This document shows positions 1 to 7,846 of a stretch of DNA of 64,000 bases, in pieces. Position 1 is the stretch's first letter, and every line of letters begins with the position of its first letter. Source of the stretch: JAYRZB01 sp041916675 (GTDB lineage Bacteria; Pseudomonadota; Alphaproteobacteria; Rhizobiales; Devosiaceae). A program made the position numbers and the translations under genes. The notes under the pieces are model-generated. The model was not told the origin of the DNA and did not search any database. It was given only the letters and a program-made list of their open reading frames with translations. Location: NCBI GenBank assembly GCA_041916675.1, contig JAYRZB010000007.1:127765-191764 (forward strand), read 5' to 3'.

Positions 1-464
1 TGCTGATCCCCATGGTGATCGCGCGCCGGGCGCGGGCCTGGTTCTATGCCGCGCTCGCCACCGTCTCTTCGGTGATCGGGGGCATGTTCGGCTATGCCAT
101 CGGCTATTTCCTGTTCGAGGCCATCGGCCAGCCGATCCTGAACTTTTACGGCAAGTCCGAGGATTTTGCCGGCTTCACCCAGATGTTCAACGAGTTCGGC
201 GTCTGGATCCTGATCATCAAGGGCATGACCCCGATCCCCTACAAGATCCTGACCATTGCGGCCGGGGTCTCGCATATGGACCTGATCGCGTTTGTGCTGG
301 CCTCCATCGTGGCCCGGGCCATGCGGTTCTTTATTGTGGCGGGGCTGCTGTATTTCTTCGGCGAGCCGATCCGCAAGTTTGTTGAAGAGCGCCTGACCTT
401 GATGTTGACGCTGTTTGTGGTTCTGCTGGTCGGCGGCTTTGTTGCCGTCAAGTTCCTCTTTTAG
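1..464 (+). CDS. YqaA/DedA-family membrane protein (5' partial)
   Basis: The reading frame is open to the left edge, so the N-terminus lies outside the window; the first in-window ATG is at position 12 but the frame already codes before it. The visible part (about 150 residues) has four hydrophobic stretches, with a central segment reading KGMTPIPYKILTIAAG, the proline-rich re-entrant signature of the SNARE-associated/DedA (YqaA) family. These are inner-membrane proteins linked to lipid or undecaprenyl-phosphate traffic and envelope homeostasis; the substrate of this subfamily is not settled. It ends 14 bases before a DsbB-like gene, so the two probably form an operon, as in other Hyphomicrobiales. 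Family assignment is good, function is general only. Confidence 0.85.
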   Translation, partial: LIPMVIARRARAWFYAALATVSSVIGGMFGYAIGYFLFEAIGQPILNFYGKSEDFAGFTQMFNEFGVWILIIKGMTPIPYKILTIAAGVSHMDLIAFVLASIVARAMRFFIVAGLLYFFGEPIRKFVEERLTLMLTLFVVLLVGGFVAVKFLF

Positions 465-478
465 GAAAGCGCCCCGTC

Positions 479-1009
479 ATGTTCACCACCGCCCTCGACA
501 AGAAAGCCGTGCTCGCCGCCTTCATCCTGGGGCTGCTGACCATTCTGGGGGCCTGGGGATCGCAGGTGTTCGGAGGGCTGGTGCCGTGCGAACTCTGCCT
601 TGAGCAGCGCCTGCCCTATTATGTCGGCCTGCCGGTTCTGGCCGGGCTGTTCCTGGTCTGGAACCGCATTCCGCTCTGGGGCTGGTATCTGGTGATGGCC
701 ATCGCGCTCGCCATCTTTGCCTGGAGCATTTACCTCTCGGGCTATCATGCGGGGGTCGAATATGGCTTCTGGCCCGGCCCCACCGCCTGCACCGGCACCG
801 GGGTCGATGTCAGTTTTGATGATCTCAATAATATCGACGCCGCCCGCGTCGTGCCCTGCGACAAGGTGCAGTTCCGCTTCTTCGGCATCACGCTGGCGGG
901 CTATAATTTCCTGATTTCGATCGGGATTGCGAAGCTGTTGCTGGTGGCGGTGGCCGATCAGGTCATCCGCACCCGCCGGGCTCAGGCTTCCAGTTCGATA
1001 TCCCAGTAG
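479..1009 (+). CDS. DsbB-family disulfide bond formation protein
   Basis: A 176-residue inner-membrane protein with four transmembrane helices. It carries the two cysteine pairs expected of DsbB: Cys37/Cys40 in the motif PCELC just after helix 1, and Cys104/Cys127 in the long periplasmic loop between helices 3 and 4. DsbB reoxidises the periplasmic dithiol oxidase DsbA and passes electrons to quinone. It follows the YqaA gene by 14 bases. Its last 28 bases overlap the end of the convergent HNH gene. Length and cysteine layout fit the family well; no dsbA is in the window. Confidence 0.9.
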   Translation: MFTTALDKKAVLAAFILGLLTILGAWGSQVFGGLVPCELCLEQRLPYYVGLPVLAGLFLVWNRIPLWGWYLVMAIALAIFAWSIYLSGYHAGVEYGFWPGPTACTGTGVDVSFDDLNNIDAARVVPCDKVQFRFFGITLAGYNFLISIGIAKLLLVAVADQVIRTRRAQASSSISQ

Positions 1010-1599
1010 AGATAGTCGAGCCAGCTCTGGTGCAGGTAGTTGGGCGGAAAGGCCCGGCCATTGTTGTGCAGGTCATGAACGGTCGGCTGATAGGGCTTTT
1101 GCCGTGCGAACATCTTGATCTCCTGCGGCAGCCGGTCGGACTTGCGCAGGTTGCACGGCGCGCAGGCGGTCACCACGTTTTCCCAGGTCGTCCGCCCGCC
1201 CTTTGAGCGCGGCAGCACGTGGTCGAACGTCAGGTCATCGTGCGATCCGCAATACTGGCATTCGAACCGGTCGCGCAGGAACACATTAAAGCGCGTGAAC
1301 GCCGGGTGGCGCGAGGGCCGGATATAGTCCTTGAGCGAGACCACGCTGGGCAGCGCCATCTCAAAGCTCGGGCTGCGCACCACAAGGTCGTAGTTCGAGA
1401 CGATATTGACCCGATCCAGGCACACCGCCTTGATGGCATCCTGCCAGGACCACAGCGACAAAGGATAGTAGCTGAGCGGCCGGTAATCGGCGTTCAGGAC
1501 TAGCGCGGGACAGGACTCGGGCGACACGTGAACAGTCACTCGAGGCTCCCGGAACCGGAATCGCGAGACGTCATGATGGGAATAGTCTACGCCCATCAT
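982..1599 (-). CDS. HNH endonuclease
   Basis: A 205-residue protein. The C-terminal half holds a zinc-ribbon HNH fold: CQYCG, then LTFDHVLPRSKGG (the catalytic histidine in DH), ENVVTACAPCNLRK (the Asn and the second Cys pair). HNH domains of this type cut or nick nucleic acid; the cellular role of this widespread stand-alone alphaproteobacterial form is not established. The coding frame allows an ATG at 1599, but a GTG at 1539, followed by TVHVSPE, is a plausible alternative that would remove about 20 poorly conserved-looking residues. It overlaps the end of the DsbB gene by 28 bases on the opposite strand. Confidence 0.85.
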   Translation of the reverse strand: MMGVDYSHHDVSRFRFREPRVTVHVSPESCPALVLNADYRPLSYYPLSLWSWQDAIKAVCLDRVNIVSNYDLVVRSPSFEMALPSVVSLKDYIRPSRHPAFTRFNVFLRDRFECQYCGSHDDLTFDHVLPRSKGGRTTWENVVTACAPCNLRKSDRLPQEIKMFARQKPYQPTVHDLHNNGRAFPPNYLHQSWLDYLYWDIELEA

Positions 1600-1640
1600 G
1601 ACAGCGCTGTGAAGCGCCTTTCGCGCGGTGTTACGGGCGC

Positions 1641-2300
1641 CTAGAGGGTGGCCAAAACCCCGGCGATAAAGGCGCTGGCAAAGGCCAGCCCGTCATTGTC
1701 GATCGCGTGCCCCACACCCTCGGAAACGTGATAGCTGACCTCGACGCCGCGGGCCTTCAGCGCCTCGGCGGCCTGGCGGCTGAGGTCGGGGTCGACCGTG
1801 GGGTCGAGCGAGCCGTGCACAAGACAGACCGGCGGTCGGGGACCCTTGCCCTCGTGAAAGCCGGCGGGCGGGATGAACGCACCCGAAAAGGCAATGACGC
1901 CCGCCAGTTGCTGGTCGATGGCCATGCCCACATGCAGCGCCATCATCGCGCCCTGGCTGAACCCGGCCAGAATGGTGTGACGGGCATCAAGCCCGGTCTG
2001 TTCCCAGAGGGCCTGCAGAAACTGTTCAACCACCGGCCGCGCCAGCGGTGCCCCCACCACGCGGCTCGGTGGGCGGTCGAGATCGAGGGCAAACCACTGG
2101 TAGCCCATGGGGTTCTCGTCCGACTCATCGGGTGCATTGGGCGCCACAAACAGCGCATCAGGCAGCATGGCCTGCCAGTGGGTGCCGAGCGCAATCAGGT
2201 CCGCGCCGTCCGACCCATAGCCATGCAGCAGCACCACAAGCTGGCGCGGGGCTCCGCCGGAGAGCGGGGCGAGCATGGGGCCGGAAAGGGTCTGGGTCAT
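1641..2300 (-). CDS. Alpha/beta-hydrolase, carboxylesterase/phospholipase type (YpfH-like)
   Basis: A 219-residue alpha/beta-hydrolase of the Abhydrolase_2 (carboxylesterase/lysophospholipase-like) group. Visible landmarks are the oxyanion-loop motif LLHGYGSDG (about residues 24-32), the nucleophile elbow AGFSQGAMM with Ser115, an acid at Asp166 or Asp170 in VHGSLDPTVD, and the catalytic His198 in GVGHAID. It should hydrolyse short esters in the cytosol; substrate unknown. The start at 2300 is chosen because a GAGGA ribosome-binding site lies seven bases upstream; a longer frame to 2366 has no such site and adds an arginine-rich non-homologous tail. It lies upstream of nothing co-directional except alkA (77 bases before). 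Confidence 0.85.
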   Translation of the reverse strand: MTQTLSGPMLAPLSGGAPRQLVVLLHGYGSDGADLIALGTHWQAMLPDALFVAPNAPDESDENPMGYQWFALDLDRPPSRVVGAPLARPVVEQFLQALWEQTGLDARHTILAGFSQGAMMALHVGMAIDQQLAGVIAFSGAFIPPAGFHEGKGPRPPVCLVHGSLDPTVDPDLSRQAAEALKARGVEVSYHVSEGVGHAIDNDGLAFASAFIAGVLATL

Positions 2301-2377
2301 GGTCTGTCCTCGGGCGGTTCGATAACGGTCCCAAAAAGCCAGAGACCGCCGCCGATGACAAGCCAAAACCTTTGCAA

Positions 2378-3031
2378 CTAGAGCCCGATGCCCTCGCGGT
2401 CGCGCAGCGCGGCATAATAGCGCCAGAACAGCAGCGCCGCCGCCCCGCGATGCGGCGACCAGGCCGCCGTGATCGGCGTCAGGCCCCGGCTGTCGGGCCG
2501 TTCAGGCAGGCCGAGGGCATCGGCCACCGCCTTCTGCAATGCCAGGTCGCCATTGGGAAACACATCCGGATGCCCTTCGCAGAACAGCAGGTAGATTTCC
2601 GCCGTCCACGGGCCGACGCCCTTCAGGCCGGTGAGGATTTTCATCGCCTCGGGGCCGGGCAGGGCGGACAGAACCTCAAAATCGAGGGCGCCGCTGGCAA
2701 TGGCGCTGGCGACACCGCGCAGCGTTTCGTGCTTGCCGCGCGAAAAGCCGGTGGCCCTGATCAGTGGTTCGTCAAGGCCAAGGTAACGCTCGGCGTCGAG
2801 CGCTCCCTCCAGCGCCTCGAAGCGGGTCCAGATGGCATTGGCGCTGGCCACCGAAAGCTGCTGGCCGCAGATGATCTTGGCCAGCCCGGCAAAGCCACGC
2901 CCATTGCGGCGCACGCTGACCGGGCCCGCCCGCTCCCAGACCGTCACCAGCCGTGGATCGAGCACTACAAGCGCCCGCAGGTGCGCTTCAAGATCGGCGT
3001 CGCTCAATAGCTGTGCGGGAACAGGTCTCAT
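2378..3031 (-). CDS. DNA-3-methyladenine glycosylase II (AlkA-type, HhH-GPD)
   Basis: About 217 residues with the helix-hairpin-helix-GPD fold: the hairpin LKGVGPWTAEIYLLF followed by NGDLALQKA, in which the Asp is the expected catalytic residue, and the substrate-side motif ICGQQLSVASA. Such enzymes excise alkylated purines to start base-excision repair. The protein lacks the N-terminal beta-domain of E. coli AlkA and is a minimal form. Several starts are possible (3079, 3046, 3031); 3031 is chosen because the protein then begins MRPVPAQLL and clears the divergent gluQRS gene. No LexA box is seen in the short divergent interval. Confidence 0.85.
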   Translation of the reverse strand: MRPVPAQLLSDADLEAHLRALVVLDPRLVTVWERAGPVSVRRNGRGFAGLAKIICGQQLSVASANAIWTRFEALEGALDAERYLGLDEPLIRATGFSRGKHETLRGVASAIASGALDFEVLSALPGPEAMKILTGLKGVGPWTAEIYLLFCEGHPDVFPNGDLALQKAVADALGLPERPDSRGLTPITAAWSPHRGAAALLFWRYYAALRDREGIGL

Positions 3032-3063
3032 GCTAGAAGGGTCCATTGCCGTTGCGGATCGAA

Positions 3064-3888
3064 ATGACCCAGTCTCCACGCCTGCGCTTTGCCCCCAGCC
3101 CCAACGGTCGCCTGCATCTGGGGCATGCCTATTCGGCGCTCTTTACCTGGGATATGGCGGCCCGGCTCGGTGGCACGGCGCTGCTGCGGATCGAAGACAT
3201 CGACCCGACGCGCTGTAAACCCGAATTTGACGCCGCCATCCTCGATGACCTCGCCTGGCTCGGGCTCACCTGGCTGCAACCGGTGCTGCGCCAGTCGCAG
3301 CGCATGCCGATCTATGCCGGGGCACTGGCCAGCCTGCAAGTCCGCGGGCTGATCTATGCGTGTTCTTGCACGCGCAGCGAAATCGCCCGTGCCGCAGAAG
3401 GTTCGGACCCCGACGGCGCGCCGCTTTATCCCGGCACCTGCCGACATCTGGGCCCTGCCGAGCGGGTGGCGCTGGCGGGTCGCCCGGTGCAGTGGCGGCT
3501 CGATATGGCGGCGGCAACCGCTCTTGCCGGTCCGCTCAGCTTTGTTGAAAGCGGCCAGACCCGTCAGGCCGATCCGGCGCGCTGGGGCGATGCCGTGCTC
3601 TCGCGCAAGGATACCCCCACCAGTTATCATCTCTCGGTCGTCGTCGATGATGCGGCGCAGGGCATCACCCATATCACCCGCGGCGAGGATCTTCTGGCCG
3701 CCACCGACCTGCATGTCCTCCTGCAGGCGCTTCTCGGCCTGCCGACGCCGCTCTATTTTCACCATCGGCTTATCCTTGATCCCGAAAACGCCAAGCTCGC
3801 CAAATCCCGGGGATCGGCGAGCCTGCAGGACCTGCGGCATGCGGGATGGAGCGCGGCCGCTATCCGCGCCCATCTCGGCTTTGGCTAG
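3064..3888 (+). CDS. gluQRS: Glutamyl-Q tRNA(Asp) synthetase
   Basis: About 274 residues, the length of a truncated glutamyl-tRNA synthetase lacking the anticodon-binding domain. It shows RFAPSPNGRLHLGHAYSA with the HIGH-type motif HLGH at 18-21, a zinc site of the GluQ type (Cys100, Cys102, Tyr122, Cys126), and the KMSKS-equivalent KLAKS near the C-terminus. The enzyme attaches glutamate to queuosine at the anticodon wobble base of tRNA-Asp. The ATG at 3064 is used; a TTG at 3046 has a better AGAAGG ribosome-binding site five bases upstream, so a six-residue longer form is possible. The gene is divergent from alkA and overlaps the end of the next gene by 4 bases. Confidence 0.93.
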   Translation: MTQSPRLRFAPSPNGRLHLGHAYSALFTWDMAARLGGTALLRIEDIDPTRCKPEFDAAILDDLAWLGLTWLQPVLRQSQRMPIYAGALASLQVRGLIYACSCTRSEIARAAEGSDPDGAPLYPGTCRHLGPAERVALAGRPVQWRLDMAAATALAGPLSFVESGQTRQADPARWGDAVLSRKDTPTSYHLSVVVDDAAQGITHITRGEDLLAATDLHVLLQALLGLPTPLYFHHRLILDPENAKLAKSRGSASLQDLRHAGWSAAAIRAHLGFG

Positions 3889-4841
3889 GCAGCCTTGCGT
3901 CCGGCTTGAGCAAAGAACGGGGCGATGGTGGCCCGGATCGCCTCGGCGCGCGGTGTGCCAAAATCTGGCCCCAGAATGGCATCAAGGCGAGGATCGCTCA
4001 GTTCCATGCTGTTGGTCCAGAGGTAACGCATCTTCATGATTTCGCGCAGCAGCGGCATGAATAGCGAAACCACCTTGAACATGCCCCAGGGGAAGGCGGT
4101 GATCGTCAGCGGCACCGGCGCCTCTTCCAGCATGGTGTCAAGCAACTCGCCATTGGTCATATAGTGCCCGGCAAAGTGGAAATTCTCAAAGCTGCTAAAC
4201 TCCTGCCGGTGCCAGGCCAGCTTTTCAAACGCCTTGCCCAGGTCGGGCAGATAGGCCCAGCTATGGCCCTGATCGAGCGGACCGGGCACTGAAACCCTGC
4301 CTTTGGCGGCCTCGCGCAGCATGCCAACCTCGAACCAGTCGCCCGTGTTGTTGGGACCATAGAAATCCCCGGCGCGCAGGATGATCACCTGCATGGCGCC
4401 GCTGGCGGCGGCCTGACGCAGCAGCGCTTCGCTGCGCACCCGGATGGCGCCGCGCTCAGTCTGCGGGCGCTGGTCCAGGTCCGGGGTCACCAGCCGGTCG
4501 CTGGCGGCATAGTTATAGATATTGCCCGGATAAAGCATGGTCTTGCCCGTATCGCTCATGGCGGCAATCACCTTTGCGGTCTGGGCCTCCATGCGGCCAT
4601 TGTCCCACTGGTGGTAGGGCAGGTTCAGCGCATTGACCACGACCTCGGATTTGCCGATAGCGGCCTGCATGTCGGCGATACTGTCGGCATCGCCCTGGTG
4701 AAAGTGGACGCCGACGATGGGGTGGCGATTGGACCGGCCAAAGCCGGTGACCTGCCAGCCCGCCTCAACAAAGGCGCGGGCCGCAGCATTGCCGATATGG
4801 CCATTGATGCCGAGAATGGTGACGGTCTTGGTGGGCTGCAT
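3885..4841 (-). CDS. NAD(P)-binding Rossmann-fold epimerase/reductase
   Basis: A 318-residue atypical/extended SDR. The N-terminus TVTILGINGHIGNAAARAF contains the dinucleotide-binding glycine motif GxxGxxG, and later VVVNALNLPYHQW, GNIYNYA and RAGDFYGPNN resemble NAD-dependent epimerases/NmrA-like proteins. The exact substrate cannot be read. The start at 4841 is chosen because GGAG sits six bases upstream; a longer frame starting at 4871 exists. It is divergent from a LysR regulator, with an inverted repeat in the shared intergenic region, so it is the likely target of that regulator. The 3' end overlaps gluQRS by 4 bases. Confidence 0.8.
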   Translation of the reverse strand: MQPTKTVTILGINGHIGNAAARAFVEAGWQVTGFGRSNRHPIVGVHFHQGDADSIADMQAAIGKSEVVVNALNLPYHQWDNGRMEAQTAKVIAAMSDTGKTMLYPGNIYNYAASDRLVTPDLDQRPQTERGAIRVRSEALLRQAAASGAMQVIILRAGDFYGPNNTGDWFEVGMLREAAKGRVSVPGPLDQGHSWAYLPDLGKAFEKLAWHRQEFSSFENFHFAGHYMTNGELLDTMLEEAPVPLTITAFPWGMFKVVSLFMPLLREIMKMRYLWTNSMELSDPRLDAILGPDFGTPRAEAIRATIAPFFAQAGRKAA

Positions 4842-4885
4842 TTGTGTCTCCGTTTGCTTGACTGTCGCCATATTGCACCCCCATA

Positions 4886-4906
4886 TTCGTATGGAAATTC
4901 TACGAA
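4886..4906. promoter_or_regulatory. Inverted repeat in the LysR/SDR divergent promoter
   Basis: A perfect 6-bp inverted repeat, TTCGTA and TACGAA, separated by 9 bases (total 21 bp), lies in the 87-bp region between the divergent SDR gene and the LysR gene. The size, dyad symmetry and location match the usual autoregulatory binding site of LysR-type regulators. Binding itself is inferred. Confidence 0.65.
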
Positions 4907-4928
4907 ACTGATCCCGAGGCATTCAATT

Positions 4929-5828
4929 ATGAATAGCGCTTCGCCGGACTGGACCCTGTGGCGCAGTTTCGCAGCGGTCGTGGACAAGGGATCGCTGTCG
5001 GCGGCGGCGCGGGCCCTCGGGCTCAGCCAGCCCACCCTTGGGCGGCATATCGAGGCGCTTGAACAAGGTTTGGGCGCGGCCTTGTTCGAGCGCACGCTGC
5101 AGGGCCTGCGTCCGACCGATACGGCGCTAGCGCTTTATGCCCCGGTCAGCCAGGCCCAGGCGGCGCTGGCCGAGGCCGCGCTGATCGCCGAGGGGCGAAC
5201 CGATGGCCTGTCGGGTACGGTGCGGATCACGGCTAGCGAGGTGACCGCCCACTATGTGCTGCCCCCGATGCTGCGGCAGTTGCGCGACGAGTTTCCCGCC
5301 ATTGCCATCGAACTGGTGCCCAGCGATTCAGCCGAAAACCTGTTGCTGCGCGAGGCCGATATCGCGGTGCGCATGTTCCGCCCCACCCAGCTCGACCTGA
5401 TCACCCGAAAGCTCGGTGTCATCCCCATCTGGTGCTGCGCGCACCAGACCTATATCGACCGCTCGGGCAGGCCCGAACGCCCCGACGATCTGACCGCGCA
5501 CGATCTTGTCGGCTTTGACCGGTCCGAGCTGTTGATCGCCGGTGCAAGGGACATGGGGTTTGCCCTGACCCGCGATGATTTTACCGTCCGCACCGACAGC
5601 CAGACCACCATCTGGGAGTTGATCCGCGCGGGTCTTGGCGTCGGTTTTGCCCAGGCCGGGCTGATCCGCGACACACCGGGCATCGTACACCTGCTGCCTG
5701 GCCTTAACCCACCGCCGCTCGAAGTCTGGCTGACCACGCATAGGGAACTGTTCACGTCCCGGCGAATCCGTGCCATCTATGACCGGCTGGCCGAACTGCT
5801 TTCGGCCTACATATCCGTCCCCGTCTGA
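4929..5828 (+). CDS. LysR-family transcriptional regulator
   Basis: A 299-residue regulator. The N-terminal winged helix-turn-helix covers about residues 5-65 (GSLSAAARALGLSQPTLGRHIEALE), followed by the periplasmic-binding-protein-like effector domain (from about residue 90, GTVRITASEVTAHYVLPPML). The start ATG at 4929 has GAGG nine bases upstream. It is divergently transcribed from the SDR gene at 3885-4841 and an inverted repeat lies between them, the classical arrangement for a LysR protein that controls itself and its neighbour. The effector is unknown. Confidence 0.92.
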   Translation: MNSASPDWTLWRSFAAVVDKGSLSAAARALGLSQPTLGRHIEALEQGLGAALFERTLQGLRPTDTALALYAPVSQAQAALAEAALIAEGRTDGLSGTVRITASEVTAHYVLPPMLRQLRDEFPAIAIELVPSDSAENLLLREADIAVRMFRPTQLDLITRKLGVIPIWCCAHQTYIDRSGRPERPDDLTAHDLVGFDRSELLIAGARDMGFALTRDDFTVRTDSQTTIWELIRAGLGVGFAQAGLIRDTPGIVHLLPGLNPPPLEVWLTTHRELFTSRRIRAIYDRLAELLSAYISVPV

Positions 5829-5842
5829 CCCCAAGGTCCTAA

Positions 5843-6043
5843 ATGCAAACTGCCTTCAACGTGCTCATCGCTCTCGTCATGGCCGCAGTCGTGGTTATCC
5901 TTGGTCTTGGCCTGTGGAACATGTTCCGGGGCGGGGATGGCAATACCAGCCAGAAACTGATGCGGGCCCGCGTGATCGCGCAGGCGGTGGCTCTGGCGCT
6001 GCTGCTCGGCGCCCTGTTCCTGTTCGGTCGCGGTGGTGCGTAA
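5843..6043 (+). CDS. Twin-transmembrane-helix small protein (HIG1 domain)
   Basis: A 66-residue protein with two hydrophobic helices (about 5-27 and 45-62) joined by a loop reading NTSQKLMRARVIAQ, which matches the Q-x3-R-x-RV-x2-Q motif of the hypoxia-induced gene 1 (HIG_1_N) family. Homologues in mitochondria are respiratory supercomplex factors acting on cytochrome oxidase; bacterial members are inner-membrane proteins of unproven function. Its stop codon overlaps the start of the cobalamin adenosyltransferase gene by one base (TAATG), so translation is probably coupled, a conserved pairing in Hyphomicrobiales. Confidence 0.85.
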   Translation: MQTAFNVLIALVMAAVVVILGLGLWNMFRGGDGNTSQKLMRARVIAQAVALALLLGALFLFGRGGA

Positions 6044-6636
6044 TGGTCAAGCTCAACAAGATCTATACCAAAACCGGTGATGATGGCACGACCGGCCTCG
6101 TGCGCGGCCCGCGCCGCCTCAAGCACGATCTGCGGGTCGAATGCTTCGGCACCGTCGATGAGGCCAACTCCTATATCGGCGTGGCACGGGTTTCGACCGA
6201 ATCCATGCCCAAGATCGACATGATCCTGTCCCGCATCCAGAACGACCTGTTCGACGTCGGCTCCGACCTTGCCACCCCGGGCAAGGACCCCGAAGGCTCC
6301 CCGCCCTCGCTGCGGGTCACGGCGGCCCAGACCCAATGGCTTGAAAACACCATCGATCAGTTCAACGCCGACCTTGCGCCGCTGACCAGCTTTATCCTGC
6401 CCGGTGGCACTCCGCTCGCGGCAACCCTGCATATCGCCCGCACCATCGTACGCCGGGCTGAGCGTGGCGTCGTCGACCTGATGGCGCGCGAACCCGACGT
6501 CAACCCCGAAGCGCTGCGCTATCTCAACCGGCTCTCGGACCTCTTGTTCGTCCTCGCCCGCGTTGCCAATGCCAATGGCCGCAAGGATGTGCTCTGGACC
6601 CCGGGCCGGTTTACCCAGTCGATCAAATCAAGTTAG
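6043..6636 (+). CDS. Cob(I)yrinic acid a,c-diamide adenosyltransferase, PduO type
   Basis: A 197-residue ATP:cob(I)alamin adenosyltransferase. It begins VKLNKIYTKTGDDGTTGLVRGPR, with the family's ATP-binding TKTGDxGTT motif, and later contains FILPGGTPLAATLHIARTIVRRAER and YLNRLSDLLFVLAR, both typical of the trimeric PduO-type four-helix bundle. It makes the adenosyl form of cobalamin from cob(I)alamin and ATP. The gene starts at ATG 6043 inside the stop codon of the HIG1 gene. The rhomboid gene follows 12 bases later, so the three form an apparent operon. Confidence 0.93.
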   Translation: MVKLNKIYTKTGDDGTTGLVRGPRRLKHDLRVECFGTVDEANSYIGVARVSTESMPKIDMILSRIQNDLFDVGSDLATPGKDPEGSPPSLRVTAAQTQWLENTIDQFNADLAPLTSFILPGGTPLAATLHIARTIVRRAERGVVDLMAREPDVNPEALRYLNRLSDLLFVLARVANANGRKDVLWTPGRFTQSIKSS

Positions 6637-6648
6637 GGCGCGCCGGTC

Positions 6649-7332
6649 ATGTTCGTGCCGCTGCATGATCGCAATCCCATCCGGCACGTCGACTTCCCCT
6701 ATTTCACTTATGGGCTGATCGGGCTCAATATCGGCGTCTTCCTGCTGCAGGCGGTGCAGTCGCAGTCAGGATTTGACGCCATGGTGATCAATTTCGGCAT
6801 GATCCCGATCGTGATCCGCGACCTTTATCCCGATCCGGCCGCCTTCATGCCCGACAAGTTCAGCCTTCTCACCTATGCGTTTCTCCACGCCGACTGGCTG
6901 CACCTTTTGACCAACATGCTGTTTCTCTGGATCTTCGGGGACAATATCGAGGATGCGCTGGGGCATGTGCGTTTCCTGATCTTTTACAGCCTTTGCGCCG
7001 TGCTGGCCGCGCTCGTCCACCTGGCCTTCAACTTTGATGGCAACAGCCCCCTGATCGGGGCGTCCGGTGCGGTGGCTGGGGTGATGGGCGCCTATATCCT
7101 GCTCTATCCCCATGCCCGGGTCTATGTACTCTTCCGCCTCGTCATCCCCATCCCCCTGCCCATTCCGGCGCTGTGGATGCTGGGGGTGTGGCTGGCAACA
7201 CAGGTGTTCTATGTGCTGATCGGGTCCGATGAGCCGGTGGCCTGGTGGGCCCATCTGGGCGGTATGGCCGCCGGGGTGCTCCTCGCCATCCCGCTGCGGC
7301 GCGGCGGGGTGCCGCTGTTCGGAGGGCGCTAA
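6649..7332 (+). CDS. Rhomboid-family intramembrane serine protease
   Basis: A 227-residue membrane protein with about six transmembrane helices. The active-site elements of rhomboids are all visible: HLLTNMLFLWIFGDNIED (Asn89 on helix 2), GASGAVAGVMGAY with nucleophile Ser139, and the catalytic His202 in AHLGGMAAG. It should cleave transmembrane substrates within the inner membrane; natural substrates are unknown. It sits 12 bases after the adenosyltransferase gene. In related genomes etfBA often follows; here it is replaced by two tiny genes. Confidence 0.9.
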   Translation: MFVPLHDRNPIRHVDFPYFTYGLIGLNIGVFLLQAVQSQSGFDAMVINFGMIPIVIRDLYPDPAAFMPDKFSLLTYAFLHADWLHLLTNMLFLWIFGDNIEDALGHVRFLIFYSLCAVLAALVHLAFNFDGNSPLIGASGAVAGVMGAYILLYPHARVYVLFRLVIPIPLPIPALWMLGVWLATQVFYVLIGSDEPVAWWAHLGGMAAGVLLAIPLRRGGVPLFGGR

Positions 7333-7425
7333 GCCAGCAAAGTGGGGCCAATGCAATCGTTCGGGCCAAGACTTTGTTTACGCCTGGGTAATAAACTGGC
7401 GTTTCAGGTTTCAAGAGTGCCGTCG

Positions 7426-7608
7426 ATGAACACCGATCTTGCTGTGCAGATGACCTCGCTGAGCCTTGCCAAGGTGCAGGGCAGCATCGAGATCGCCGTG
7501 CTCAAGCAGCAGCAGCAGATGGACCAGAGCCTGATCGCCATGATCGATGATGCCGTGCGCGCTGCACCGCCCCCGGGCCAGGGCCTGCGCGTCGACAAGC
7601 TGGCCTGA
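7426..7608 (+). CDS. YjfB-like small protein (putative motility protein)
   Basis: A 60-residue protein: an N-terminal helix SLSLAKVQGSIEIAVLKQQQQMDQSLIAMIDDA, then PPPGQGLRVDKLA. The pattern of an alternating SLSLAxxQ start, IAVLK, a glutamine-rich stretch, and a terminal P-x-GxxxD-x-LA matches the YjfB (PF14070-type) family, often labelled putative motility proteins, of unknown biochemistry. The match is from memory of the family pattern. It lies 16 bases before a second tiny gene with a similar opening (MNxDLAV), suggesting a two-gene unit. No flagellar genes are nearby. Confidence 0.65.
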   Translation: MNTDLAVQMTSLSLAKVQGSIEIAVLKQQQQMDQSLIAMIDDAVRAAPPPGQGLRVDKLA

Positions 7609-7624
7609 TGCCCAAGGAGGTTTG

Positions 7625-7846
7625 ATGAACCTCGACCTTGCCGTCCACCGCATGGCCCTGCGCCAGACCGACAGCCTCGGTGTGGCGCAACTGCTTGTGG
7701 TCAAGAACCGCATCGATGTGGAAATGGAAGAGCTGCGCCAGAAGGCCAATGGCACGACGACCGGTCAGGCCGTGCGCACCGAACGCGCCATTGCCAGCGT
7801 CGAGGCGGCCGTCGAACTGACCGCCCGGGTTGACAAGACCGCCTAG
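7625..7846 (+). CDS. Small hypothetical protein, partner of the YjfB-like gene
   Basis: A 73-residue protein I do not recognise. It starts MNLDLAVHRMALRQTDSLG and is predicted to be largely helical and charged, without a signal peptide or membrane segment. The start at 7625 is firmly set by a full AAGGAGG ribosome-binding site at 7614-7620. Its first residues echo those of the preceding YjfB-like protein (MNTDLAVQM), so the pair could stem from an old duplication. The 3' end overlaps the convergent tlpA-like gene by 4 bases. Confidence 0.7.
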   Translation: MNLDLAVHRMALRQTDSLGVAQLLVVKNRIDVEMEELRQKANGTTTGQAVRTERAIASVEAAVELTARVDKTA

